59,798 bases of DNA. It comes from a bacterium (GTDB lineage Bacteria > Pseudomonadota > Alphaproteobacteria > Rhizobiales > JAKIUO01). Location: the NCBI GenBank assembly GCA_024228495.1, contig JAAETJ010001080.1, positions 1-59,798 on the forward strand, written 5' to 3'. Made by a program: the position numbers and the translations under genes. Shown piece by piece: positions 18,784 to 29,276 of the stretch (positions are counted from its first letter, which is position 1; every line of letters starts with the position of its first letter). The notes under the pieces were generated by a model. It had not been told where the DNA came from. It ran no database searches and worked only from the letters and a program-made list of their open reading frames with translations.

Positions 18784-19226
18784 GACCCCTTGAAGGTCAA
18801 TTTTTCTAGAATCCCGTCCCCTCAGAAAAATACCAATCAAAGTACCATACTACGGGGCCATTGGGATAATTATCCCATGATCCCAAAAGGACTCTCCCGC
18901 CTAAACCTCCCCCTGGGTTACCTTTCTCAATGGAACAGTTGGAATAATTCCCGACAATCCCCATTGCGTTCTCTCCTGATCGTTATACATACCTAGTAGG
19001 ATTGATGGGTTCTAAACTTGACGCAGCGGGGAGCTTATTGGATCATATAAGAATGCGGATTAATAACTTAAAAAGTGATTTTTTGAAATAATCCACAGTT
19101 AGTGAAGGATTTAAGGTCAAAATTTGATATGCTCATATAAGACAAGACCTTGATGATTCGACCTTGACAGATCCAAACAAGGTTTGGTCTGATCAGATAC
19201 CATTTTAAGGGAGGGTGCCATAGAAT
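18784..19226. other. rpoN-hpf intergenic region with a perfect 16-bp palindrome
   Basis: No gene seen in 443 bp. A weak hairpin with T5 follows rpoN (18779-18808). TGGGATAATTATCCCA at 18862-18877 is a perfect palindrome, and TTGGGAT (18861-18867) can alternatively pair with ATCCCAA (18880-18886). The hpf ribosome-binding site (GGGAGGGTG) is near 19210. Confidence 0.5.
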
Positions 19227-19802
19227 ATGACAATACAGATAACGGGTAAAAATCTGGACGTTGGCGATGCATTACGAGAGTATACAGAACATCGCATACA
19301 CGAAATGTTGGAAAAATATGTAGGAAAAAGCTTTCCAGGGCATATTCGTATCGAGAAAAACAAAAACGAGTTCAACACCCATTGTTCGGTCGATCTCTGG
19401 TCAGGATTGTCCCTTCATTCTCAAGGAAACTCAGACAACGCTCATACTAGCGTTGATATCGCCCTTGAGCGTCTCGACAAGCGTCTTAGGCGTTATAAAA
19501 GCCGATTGCGCGATCACCACAACAATCAGCATAATTCTGCCGCTGAACTGGCAGCAACCGATTATCTCGTGGAACATGAAGGTGTAGACGAAATAAATTC
19601 AAAGAACCTCAACCCCGTTATTATCGCTGAAAAACAAACGATTATACGCGAATTGACGGTGAGTGATGCCGTTATGGAACTCGATCTTGCGAATCGGCCC
19701 TTTCTGCTCTTCAAAAATGCCGCGCATGGGCGTATAAATGTGGTATACCGTCGCGAAGATGGTAATATTGGATGGATAGATCCGGGCACATTGTCGCAGT
19801 AA
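19227..19802 (+). CDS. hpf: Ribosome hibernation promoting factor, long form
   Basis: Binds the 30S subunit in stationary phase and promotes 100S dimers. 191 aa: N-terminal S30AE/YfiA fold (about 1-105, MTIQITGKNLDVGDALREY) and the C-terminal dimerisation domain of long HPF (about 135-190, with RPFLLFKNAAHGRINVVYRR). Conserved position between rpoN and ptsN. Confidence 0.95.
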   Translation: MTIQITGKNLDVGDALREYTEHRIHEMLEKYVGKSFPGHIRIEKNKNEFNTHCSVDLWSGLSLHSQGNSDNAHTSVDIALERLDKRLRRYKSRLRDHHNNQHNSAAELAATDYLVEHEGVDEINSKNLNPVIIAEKQTIIRELTVSDAVMELDLANRPFLLFKNAAHGRINVVYRREDGNIGWIDPGTLSQ

Positions 19803-20001
19803 GGTCAAAATTCACACGCTATAGTGTTTTGACAAAAATCTGATGCGAATTTTTCTCTATTGCGAGCCGTAGTTACGGTTACAGAGAACTCGATTGGTCG
19901 CTACACGGCCTGGCTCTGTATCGTATTTGACAATGATAGATCGCGAAATCAAGACGGCACTGAGTCAAATGATTGGTGCTCTGTAACATGGGACGAAACT
20001 T

Positions 20002-20460
20002 ATGGATCTTGGTAATCTCATTTCAAGAGACGGCATACTCCCGCTCCTTAAGGCCAATAGCAAGAAACAGGTCCTGCAGGAACTTTCCAGTCAGGCCGAA
20101 GAATTGACCGGTCTTGATCAACGTGACGTGTTTGATACTTTACTGCAGCGTGAACGCCTCGGCTCCACCGGTGTTGGTCATGGTATTGCCATACCTCATG
20201 GCAAGATTTCCGGTCTCAAGCAGATCATTGGTCTGTTCGCCAGGCTGGACGATCCTATTGATTTCGATGCCATCGATGATCAACCCGTTGATCTGATCTT
20301 TGTACTGCTGGCCCCCGAAAGCGCCGGCGCCGACCACCTCAAAGCCTTGGCCCGCATCTCACGTCTGCTGCGCGAACCCTCCGCCATAGAAAAACTGCGC
20401 GTCACCAAAGACCGCCACGGCCTGTACGCCATCCTCACAGAACCAGCCGCGGCTGCCTGA
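20002..20460 (+). CDS. ptsN: PTS IIA-like nitrogen regulatory protein PtsN
   Basis: EIIA-Ntr, phosphorylated on a histidine by the PtsP-NPr chain; regulates potassium, nitrogen and sigma54-related functions. 152 aa. Phospho-acceptor His66 in GIAIPHGKI; GSTGVGHG before it and the LAPESAGADHLKALARISRL helix near the C terminus are typical. Last gene of the lpt-rpoN-hpf-ptsN block; the next gene is convergent. Confidence 0.95.
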   Translation: MDLGNLISRDGILPLLKANSKKQVLQELSSQAEELTGLDQRDVFDTLLQRERLGSTGVGHGIAIPHGKISGLKQIIGLFARLDDPIDFDAIDDQPVDLIFVLLAPESAGADHLKALARISRLLREPSAIEKLRVTKDRHGLYAILTEPAAAA

Positions 20461-20488
20461 CCTCACTCGTGAGTGAGATCAAACAGAT

Positions 20489-22228
20489 CTAGCGCGACAG
20501 CGTTCGGTCAGCAGGCCAGGTGATCGTATAATCGAGATTGATCGACTTCTTGTCGCTCGGTGGCAAACGAAAATCCCAGGCGAGAATGCCGCGCTTTTCC
20601 TTGATATTCTGGCGGCTGGGCGTTGTACTGCTAGGCAATAGGCGCACAACAACTTTTTCATTTACGGAAAATGGAATTTGATCAATCACTTCCACATCAA
20701 TCGCTGTTTGATGTAGATTGGAGATCTTGATAATGTAGCGTCGTTCATCGGTCTTAGAACTGGTAAAAACACCAGCTTGTCCCTTGGTGCGTTTGACTTC
20801 AGATCGCACCACCTTGACCGCATCATCTCCTCCGAACCCCAGTTCATACTCATCACCGGCATTGACCAACTGCATATGACTATTGCCCGTGAAGGTGCCG
20901 TCTCGATAGAGAGCCACAGATCCCGGCAATAGCGGTGTAGCCTTCTTATCATGAGTGAATTTGGCATAAAGAAATGCAGTTGTGTTGATCTTGGGAACGG
21001 CCTTTATTTTCAGCATCGGATCAATATAATCGCTGCTGATGGCCACTTTTTTTTCATCTCCCGTGGGCAAAATACTAATCAGGCCCGGTATATCAAAAAC
21101 TGCCTGGAACGCATATTGGCGGATACTGGCACGCCGCTGACGAGCAAATACACGCTTCTTTTTTTGCTCTACAACCGGAGCTGGAGCTGCTTCCATCGTG
21201 TCTTCTGATCTCATTTCGTTGCTTACCCCGCCGCGCTCCTTGTCACTCAAATAACTGGTTGTGGTAGGTTTGGAGGCAGGATAATTGGTCACCAGGTCAA
21301 GCCGCTTTGGATGCAAAACAGCTGCCTGCGCTCCTTTTTGCGGACTGGTGGTCGATAGGGAAAGCTTGACATTGCTCCAGTCTTCCCCGGACCACTGGCG
21401 AATACCCGCCCGCCTTGATAACGCAAGTGATGGCTTGGCTCCCTTTTCGCCCGTTGTCAGTCTCGCATCATAAAAGGGGCGCCACGAGGCCTCACGCACC
21501 TGATATTTGATTTTCAGCACCCCGGACATCTGGGCATTGGCATGAACGGCCACCCGTACCTCCATCTGGCGCTCTTTCTTGGGAGGTTGCTCTGTCAGGC
21601 GCTTTTTCAGCTTGGCAATATCCTTGGCTTTTTCTCGTTTCTGCCTACGATATTTGAGAATGAGATCGTCGGCCACAGCCAAACGCGTACCAATCAGATC
21701 AAAAATCTTGCCCCAGTTCTCAACGGAAAACAGACCAGCTCCCCCCCCAGCGCCTTGTTTGTCAAACAGGCTGCCAGGTGATTGCCCTGGCAAATCGGTC
21801 AAGCGTTCCATCAAGCGGCGCTGCGTTTGTGCGGCACTGATACGCGATGTCAAAAGCGTCATATCATCACCCAGTTTCTCGATAATATCTTCCAACTGCT
21901 TGCGCTCACTTTTATCAAGCACGCCCTCTTTGTCTTTCACATTGACATAGATACGCTTGCTATCGACCGACCCGATCTCAAAACCTTTTTCTCCCGCTCC
22001 CTCAACCCGCAGCGAGCCGGGAATCAATCTCTCGGGCAAATCTTGTAGCACGATGGTTTGATCTCCAGCTGGCAGCTCAATTTTCGCGATGCGGACAATT
22101 TGAGCACCAGAAGGGAAAACAGTGACTTTTGTCACCGCCGACTTGACGAGAATCTCGGCCGCCTGTGCAGAACTATTCATCATCAGAAGAAAAAGCGAAA
22201 AAACCAAAACGAAAAAGCGAAATTGCAT
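20489..22228 (-). CDS. MuiA (mucoidy inhibitor A) family protein, DUF4139
   Basis: Exported protein of unknown biochemical role; the family name comes from a suppressor of mucoidy. 579 aa from ATG 22228, chosen because AAAAAAGGA lies 7-8 nt upstream and a signal peptide starts there (MQFRFFVLVFSLFLLMM...SAQA). N-terminal DUF4140-like domain (VTKVTVFPSGAQIVRIAKIELPAGDQ type opening), a central coiled coil (about 85-200, KREKAKDIAKLKKRL) and a C-terminal beta-rich DUF4139 domain ending in LDYTITWPAD. Convergent with ptsN, no operon partner. Confidence 0.85.
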   Translation of the reverse strand: MQFRFFVLVFSLFLLMMNSSAQAAEILVKSAVTKVTVFPSGAQIVRIAKIELPAGDQTIVLQDLPERLIPGSLRVEGAGEKGFEIGSVDSKRIYVNVKDKEGVLDKSERKQLEDIIEKLGDDMTLLTSRISAAQTQRRLMERLTDLPGQSPGSLFDKQGAGGGAGLFSVENWGKIFDLIGTRLAVADDLILKYRRQKREKAKDIAKLKKRLTEQPPKKERQMEVRVAVHANAQMSGVLKIKYQVREASWRPFYDARLTTGEKGAKPSLALSRRAGIRQWSGEDWSNVKLSLSTTSPQKGAQAAVLHPKRLDLVTNYPASKPTTTSYLSDKERGGVSNEMRSEDTMEAAPAPVVEQKKKRVFARQRRASIRQYAFQAVFDIPGLISILPTGDEKKVAISSDYIDPMLKIKAVPKINTTAFLYAKFTHDKKATPLLPGSVALYRDGTFTGNSHMQLVNAGDEYELGFGGDDAVKVVRSEVKRTKGQAGVFTSSKTDERRYIIKISNLHQTAIDVEVIDQIPFSVNEKVVVRLLPSSTTPSRQNIKEKRGILAWDFRLPPSDKKSINLDYTITWPADRTLSR

Positions 22229-22538
22229 AATAAAATCCTTTTTTATAACCAATTACGAGAATAACGCAGATTAGTTATTTGCCAAATAAATCAGGCCGAT
22301 ATATGATAGTAAACAAGTTATCTCCGATATATCATTCTATGGCACTAAATTTGCTCATACAGTATTTGTGATGGCAAGAAACACTAGAAAACTGTGCCAT
22401 TTGTATCGATATGGGTGAATTTGACCCGGAGATCAATCACGAGACTGGAATTTTTCTTCCCGTGATCTGTTTTCGAGAATTGTGACGTGTAGAGAGTATG
22501 TGCGCTGCTTCGAAGTAGCGCGTGCGAGGAAAAGTTAG
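22229..22538. other. Divergent intergenic region
   Basis: 310 bp between the MuiA-like gene and the Sel1-like gene. Two near-identical direct repeats CCGATATATGAT (22296-22307) and CCGATATATCAT (22324-22335), 28 bp apart, may be an operator pair. Nothing else seen. Confidence 0.4.
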
Positions 22539-23876
22539 ATGGCAAAAAAGTTCAGTACATCCGGTCTCGCTGGATCCACTAGCAAGAAACGCCGTCAAAG
22601 CAAGCCTCGGCAGCGCAAGTCCAAATCAACCCCGCAGGAACAGGAATTGATTATATTGCCAGCAATCGAGGCAACAAAGACCACACCAAAAGCCAGCACC
22701 TCTTATGAAAAAGCCAAGGCCGCAAAACAGTCTGTGTCGCCGGGCGCTACCTGTAAGCATCACAAGGGTTTTGCACTTGAAGAGACTTTTGACAAGGCGT
22801 CTACTTCTACAAAACGCACTCAAAAAAAACAACAGAGCATCTCGCAAAATGAAACGCCCGGCGAAGCCGTTGATTATCTGCCCGAATATCGCTCACAGAC
22901 AAATGGGCTACGAGAACTATTGTCGACCATCGATCCACTTGATCATACCTATCCCCCACATGCCAATCCCCAACAAGGGCCCCTCTTTGACGCTTATCAC
23001 ACAGAGACTGCCATGCACATTCCCCACTCAAGACCAGGTATTCCCGTATCCCCCGACCTTCCCATAGGCCCTACCAGATGGGGGGTGTATTTTTCTGGAG
23101 CACTTGGTGCGGTGGCGATGCTATTTGTTTCCGCCCTGGCCTTTTCTCACTTCACATCACCAACTGGTATCGACTGGACCAAGGCACAAGCAAGAGCCGG
23201 CGAGACTTATTCGTGGATTGTTGCAAGCCTGTCAGCCAAACCAGCCTACCAATATGCTGAAAGAGAATCTATCGCCCCTGACGTGTCTGATCCACTGGCT
23301 GGTATGGCTGGTCTTGACGAAACCCAGGTGGCAACCACTTCACGGATCTCAACAACAGCCGCTTCACCCAAAAAAGGTACCGTCAATACCCCGACGGCCA
23401 ACGAAATCTTCATGACCCCCGAAGAGCTGGAAAACCAAATCAAGGCTTTTGAGAAGCGAACCGGTCGCAGCCCAAAAAATCTGTTTGCCGTGCGCAAAAC
23501 AGCCCAAAAATCACCGACCACTACAAATGCGCGCACTAAAGCAAAGCGTGCCCCTCAACCTCGCGGCTTCGAACAGCTCGTCGTCATCCCCGCTGCCAAT
23601 ATCGATCCGGATATGGAAAGTCAGATTTTCAAGCGGGCCAGCAGCTATCTCAAACAGCGCGATATCAGTTCAGCGCGCATGATCCTGCAATATGCCGCGA
23701 CCCTTGGCAGCGGTATTTCGGCCATGGCTCTGGCCGAGACCTTTGATCCGAGCTATCTCAAAGGGGTCAATTTACATGATGTCAGAGGTAGCCGCGCAGA
23801 CGCGCGTAAATGGTATGATATGGCAGCCCGCCTTGGCATTAAAGAAGCCAATGCCCGCCTGACGGATTTGAAATAA
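22539..23876 (+). CDS. Hypothetical membrane-anchored protein with Sel1-like C terminus
   Basis: 445 aa, no family recognised for the whole. Residues 1-180 are basic, disordered and Lys/Ser/Gln-rich (SKKRRQSKPRQRKSKS), so cytoplasmic; one membrane segment at about 188-206 (GALGAVAMLFVSALAFSHF); a Pro/Thr-rich periplasmic linker; and a C-terminal helical repeat (about 360-445) with ARMILQYAATLGSGISAMAL and ARKWYDMAARLGIKEAN, Sel1/TPR-like. The layout resembles localisation or cell-envelope scaffold proteins such as PodJ or the ExoR group, but that is analogy only. Single gene, convergent with the protease gene. Confidence 0.6.
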   Translation: MAKKFSTSGLAGSTSKKRRQSKPRQRKSKSTPQEQELIILPAIEATKTTPKASTSYEKAKAAKQSVSPGATCKHHKGFALEETFDKASTSTKRTQKKQQSISQNETPGEAVDYLPEYRSQTNGLRELLSTIDPLDHTYPPHANPQQGPLFDAYHTETAMHIPHSRPGIPVSPDLPIGPTRWGVYFSGALGAVAMLFVSALAFSHFTSPTGIDWTKAQARAGETYSWIVASLSAKPAYQYAERESIAPDVSDPLAGMAGLDETQVATTSRISTTAASPKKGTVNTPTANEIFMTPEELENQIKAFEKRTGRSPKNLFAVRKTAQKSPTTTNARTKAKRAPQPRGFEQLVVIPAANIDPDMESQIFKRASSYLKQRDISSARMILQYAATLGSGISAMALAETFDPSYLKGVNLHDVRGSRADARKWYDMAARLGIKEANARLTDLK

Positions 23877-23912
23877 CTACCATCGGACGAATTTATTTTC
23901 TATGGAGATGCA

Positions 23913-25207
23913 TTAACCGCCCCTTGTTTCGCCAAGAAAATTGCTTATGAGCCTGTCTCCAATCTGCTCCGCGATGGATTCCATTTCCCTGTCCGTGCAT
24001 TTCCAGCCTTCATCAGACAAATGGTAAAGTGGCTTATCGATTTGATGCGCCAGCAAAAATCTCACTCTGAATGAGGTCGGTGGATGGGTATTATCCAATC
24101 TTGAGAGTTCTTTTGTATTCGCGCGCGCCACACGGTCCCGTTCGCGTTGCGGGATGGCATTGAAAAATTCGCGCTGTTTTTCGAAAATTACACGGCCGGA
24201 CTGCTCGGTCGAATAAACATTCTCAAGCAAAAAACGGTGTATCTGCGGTCCAAAAGAAACCTTGTTCAGACTTTTGATCATCGCCTTTGTGCCTACCAGG
24301 GTCGTCGCCAGGTAATCCGCGTAATACTCTGCTTTTTGATGATCGTGCCACAAGAAATGCGCAAGCGTGGCCTGCAAGAGCGCCATGGGCCGCGAGATCA
24401 GCCACATCAACATAGCAATGGGGCCACCGGTGCCTGGTGAAAGAAAAAACAGCCACTCGCTCAACGCATTGAGGGCAGATCCAATCCACCCCCCCTCTCC
24501 GCATCGCCGTTAACTCCGTGAGATAACTCATGAGCGATGACCGCAAGCCTCTCTTCGTGATCAAGTACATTCCATAATGGCAGACCTATCGTCAAAACAG
24601 GGTGCCGGGACCACCCGGCAAAGGAAAAAGACGCATTGAATTCCTCATTGATCACCAGATAATCTATTGGCCGTCCTCCCAGTTTCTCATTCATCTCATT
24701 GATGACGCGAAAAAACACAGGGAAGTCCTTCGGCGAAACGCGATTGTCCGGTACGCGTGGAACTCTCGGACGCAAAAGCCAGACTAGGCCAAATGCGGTA
24801 CAACCCAGCAATATGAGAAGAAAATTGGGCCATTCCAATGTGATGAGATAGAACCCAAGGACAATCATTGCCCCTGTCAGCAAATGAACGGTCGATGAAA
24901 GTGCGAGAGTCAATAGGTAAGAAAAGGACCAGCTGGGCTTCAGCTGTTCGGGCATCCTGGAGACCAGCGTATCAAACAGTTTCGCGCCCTGCCTCTTGCC
25001 AAGTTTCAGGTAAATTTTCTCAAGCAGGTTAGCATCTTTATCGGAGACAGCCTGCACAACTCCCCAACCACAATTTTCGCACCAGTTCTGGAATGGTTTT
25101 TCTATTGGATTTTGCTTGCCACAATCTGGGCAATCAAATTCACCTTGGGTTGACAGAAATTCCCCTTTATCTAACCCGTGAGGCGATGGAGATATCGCGC
25201 ATGACAT
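23913..25207 (-). pseudogene. M48 family zinc metalloprotease, apparently frameshifted
   Basis: Membrane zinc protease of the HtpX/M48 type. The N-terminal part has a zinc-ribbon (CPDCGKQ...CENCGWG), two to three membrane segments and the HELSH active site (VIAHELSHGVNGDAERG); the third ligand region KAEYYADYLATTLVG lies in a different frame further on. The frame breaks at a run of seven C (24489-24495; G7 on the coding strand): one additional G restores a continuous protein through GWIGSALNALSEWLFFL. So either a recent frameshift, a sequencing error in the homopolymer, or a slippage-controlled gene. Start uncertain: ATG 25207 overlaps the CBS gene by 41 bp; CTG near 25155 has AAAGGGGA upstream. 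Confidence 0.7.
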
Positions 25208-25607
25208 TGGCTTCGAGCTCTTTTTTGCGGACCATATCTTCCAGCGCATCGCGAATAGACAGCATACCAACCAGCTCTTCGCCGTTCATAACGGGGAGAT
25301 GGCGGAAGCGGTGTTGATTCATCAATTTCATGGCACGTTCCATCTCATCATCAAAATTGCATGTGATGGGATTAGGCGACATCAACTCCTTCACCAGCAT
25401 AGTCATAATATCACAATTGCGCATGGAAAAGGCCCGCACAATATCGCGCTCGGACAATAAGCCAACCAACTTGCCTTTTTCATCGACCACCGGCATGGCA
25501 CCAATTTTATTGGTAGCAAGCAGGGTCGCCGCCGATTTCACGCTATCTTCGGGTCGGCAAGAGATCAATATGGGCTGATGCCCGTCCAGATAACTATTAA
25601 TGGTCAT
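25167..25607 (-). CDS. CBS-domain pair protein
   Basis: 146 aa, almost entirely two CBS domains (about 10-65 and 75-130), which usually bind adenine nucleotides and form a Bateman module. Typical patches: SVKSAATLLATNKIGAMPVVDEKGKLVGLLSERDI and MNQHRFRHLPVMNGEELVGMLSIRD. Start at ATG 25607 with AAGGAGA 7 nt upstream; a longer frame to 25694 has no such site. Lies directly upstream of, and overlaps, the M48 protease gene, so it may regulate it or just share the transcript. Confidence 0.9.
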   Translation of the reverse strand: MTINSYLDGHQPILISCRPEDSVKSAATLLATNKIGAMPVVDEKGKLVGLLSERDIVRAFSMRNCDIMTMLVKELMSPNPITCNFDDEMERAMKLMNQHRFRHLPVMNGEELVGMLSIRDALEDMVRKKELEANVMRDISIASRVR

Positions 25608-25924
25608 TGCGCAAATTTCTCCTTGAATTGGTAAATGTCGGCAAGATCCAACACCCCCGCAAGAGAGGGGCGATCTTTTCGAAATAGCGGTCATTTCCCG
25701 CTACACAGCAAACTCATTGATGCGTCTGATTAACCTGACATTCTTATATCATGATATTCTATAGTGACAGTTTGCCACATCTATCGCCACTTGTCCAAAG
25801 ACAAATCTCATCCCAGATACATATCTTTAATGGACGCCCGTATTGTTGCCTCACAAAGTCAGTAAAGTGCGCGTGGCATCTTAACGCTGAGCACAAATTT
25901 TTCGCGTATTGAGTAGTTTGGAAC
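25608..25924. other. Leader of CBS gene and divergent spacer to groES
   Basis: No gene. A hairpin AAGATC...CCCC / GGGG...GATCTT lies at 25643-25677, within the probable 5' leader of the CBS gene (minus strand). Nothing else recognised before the groE promoter. Confidence 0.4.
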
Positions 25925-25953
25925 TTGACAAAAACCCTCCTCACATATACATA
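25925..25953 (+). promoter_or_regulatory. Sigma70-type promoter of groESL
   Basis: TTGACA at 25925-25930; the -10 is TATACA (25946-25951, 15-bp spacing) or TACATA (25948-25953, 17-bp). The CIRCE operator begins 13 bp further on, covering the expected transcription start region. Confidence 0.65.
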
Positions 25954-25965
25954 GCCGAACAGTTG

Positions 25966-25992
25966 TTAGCACTCACTAATGAGGAGTGCTAA
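25966..25992 (+). promoter_or_regulatory. CIRCE operator (HrcA binding site)
   Basis: TTAGCACTC-N9-GAGTGCTAA, a perfect match to the CIRCE consensus and spacing. Repression by HrcA is established for this element; hrcA itself is not in the window. Confidence 0.97.
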
Positions 25993-26124
25993 TCGCACCA
26001 GCGAGCCAATGGCCCCCTGCATCGCACGGAACTCTTGCCAAAAATGCAAGAGCCTTCGCGAGGTCAAAACCATTGTCTCGATGAAACTGACCCGCATTAA
26101 AACTTAAACCGGAGTAGAAAAACA

Positions 26125-26415
26125 ATGAAATTTCGTCCCCTTCATGATCGCGTCGTTGTACGCCGTGTCGACGAAGAGCTGAAAACAGCAGGCGGCATCA
26201 TCTTGCCTGACAGCGCAGCAGAAAAACCTCAAGAAGGTGAAATCATCGCCGTTGGTGCCGGTGGACGCGATGAAGGCGGCCGCATCATCGCTCCAGACGT
26301 CGAAGTCGGTGACAAAGTGCTGTTTGGCAAATGGTCAGGCACAGAAGTCAAGATCGATGGCGAAGACCTTCTGATCATGAAAGAAAGTGACATTATGGGC
26401 GTGATTGAAGGCTAA
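26125..26415 (+). CDS. groES: Co-chaperonin GroES
   Basis: 96 aa lid protein of the GroEL chaperonin. [18 protein letters not shown] opening, mobile loop [15 protein letters not shown], and [21 protein letters not shown] end. Leader of 130 bp contains the CIRCE element. groEL follows after 82 bp. Confidence 0.99.
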   Translation: MKFRPLHDRVVVRRVDEELKTAGGIILPDSAAEKPQEGEIIAVGAGGRDEGGRIIAPDVEVGDKVLFGKWSGTEVKIDGEDLLIMKESDIMGVIEG

Positions 26416-26482
26416 TCCTTCTCCCCCACCAACAAAAAACATACCGGTCTCATACAGGCACCAGCCGATAGACCCAATATAG

Positions 26483-28153
<1,671 letters not shown>

Positions 28154-28181
28154 CCCGCCGCTTCAATCGTTAGAACAAATC

Positions 28182-28218
28182 AAAGCCCCTCACGGTGAGA
28201 ACCGCGAGGGGCTTTTTT
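28182..28218 (+). terminator. Rho-independent terminator of groESL
   Basis: AAAGCCCCTC stem pairs with GAGGGGCTTT, followed by T6 (28213-28218). Confidence 0.92.
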
Positions 28219-28329
28219 ATATTCGCTTATTCCAACTCGATATATTTTTATGCCGCTTGTCTTCATAAATCCCTATTATCATATTAGCAGACAAGGAAAG
28301 CATCAAAATTCTAAGTAGATGGAGCTTTA

Positions 28330-28521
28330 ATGATGGAACTGGTTGGCCAACTAATCAACTCACTTGGCATGGGGGGCCTAATGGCGCTCGGTGCCGCGAT
28401 TATCGTACTACTCCTCGCCCTATTCCTGCTATTCAAACCAAAGTCCCGCCTTGCTCGGCGAGGACAAAACACCGAAATTGAGCAGCTGATCCGAGCCGGG
28501 ATGTCTTTATCTCAGGGCTAG
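28330..28521 (+). CDS. Small single-span membrane protein
   Basis: 63 aa. TGGAG lies 6-7 nt before the ATG pair (28330/28333). One hydrophobic helix (about residues 17-36, MALGAAIIVLLLALFLLF) and a basic then amphipathic C-terminal tail (KPKSRLARRGQNTEIEQLI). No family recognised. Distinct transcript, since a strong terminator separates it from groEL; it is convergent with the next gene. Confidence 0.55.
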   Translation: MMELVGQLINSLGMGGLMALGAAIIVLLLALFLLFKPKSRLARRGQNTEIEQLIRAGMSLSQG

Positions 28522-28540
28522 ATCATGGACCTTAGCTCAC

Positions 28541-29236
28541 CTAAAATGGACAGGGCGCGGTAAAACTCACCCGTTCACCATTGCCTGGATGAAGAAAGCT
28601 TAGATCTCGAGCATGCAACATCAAACGAGGGGCGGCCTCACTGGCGCTTTGGTGAGCATAAAAGCTATCCCCCAATATAGGGTGGCCGATGCTGGCCATA
28701 TGCACGCGCAACTGGTGCGAGCGCCCGGTTAGCGGCGTCAACCCTACCCTTGTGTGATCACCCTCAACACCTATGACGCACCAGCTCGTTTGTGATGGCC
28801 GCCCCGTCTCAAAATCGACTTTCTGACGCGGGCGATTGGGCCAGTCACAAGTCAGTGGCAGATCAACCTGCCCCTTAAGCTCGCTCATATGCCCACAAAC
28901 AAGCGCCTCATAGGCCTTGTCTACGAGACGGCGTTCAAAGCCGATCGACAGATAACGGTGAGCCTTCTCATTTAGTCCCATAAGCAGCAGGCCAGACGTG
29001 CCCAAATCAAGGCGATGAACCGGTTTGGCAAAGGGAAATTGCGATTGCGCCCGCAACTCAAGACAATCTTTATGGGCGGCAGGTTTTCCCGGTACGCTTA
29101 GCAAGCCCGCAGGTTTGTCCAATAGCAATACATCCTCATCTTGATGAACAATATCAAGATAAGGTGCCTGCGGTGGATCATAGGTAAAATCGGGCGGCGG
29201 CCCCTCTGGGAGCTGAACGAGGGGAAGTTGAACCAT
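28541..29236 (-). CDS. RluA family pseudouridine synthase
   Basis: Isomerises uridine in rRNA or tRNA; 231 aa. Catalytic motif HRLDLGTSGLLL (Asp as nucleophile), preceded by VLLLDKPAGLLSVPG and followed by the PLTGRSHQLRVHMASIGHPILGD motif, all diagnostic. No S4 domain, so closest in form to RluA itself or TruC. ATG 29236 is preferred; a TTG at 29263 would add nine residues. Confidence 0.9.
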   Translation of the reverse strand: MVQLPLVQLPEGPPPDFTYDPPQAPYLDIVHQDEDVLLLDKPAGLLSVPGKPAAHKDCLELRAQSQFPFAKPVHRLDLGTSGLLLMGLNEKAHRYLSIGFERRLVDKAYEALVCGHMSELKGQVDLPLTCDWPNRPRQKVDFETGRPSQTSWCVIGVEGDHTRVGLTPLTGRSHQLRVHMASIGHPILGDSFYAHQSASEAAPRLMLHARDLSFLHPGNGERVSFTAPCPF

Positions 29237-29276
29237 ATTCACTATCGCTTGCCACCGTCTCAATTTGGGTTCTCAA

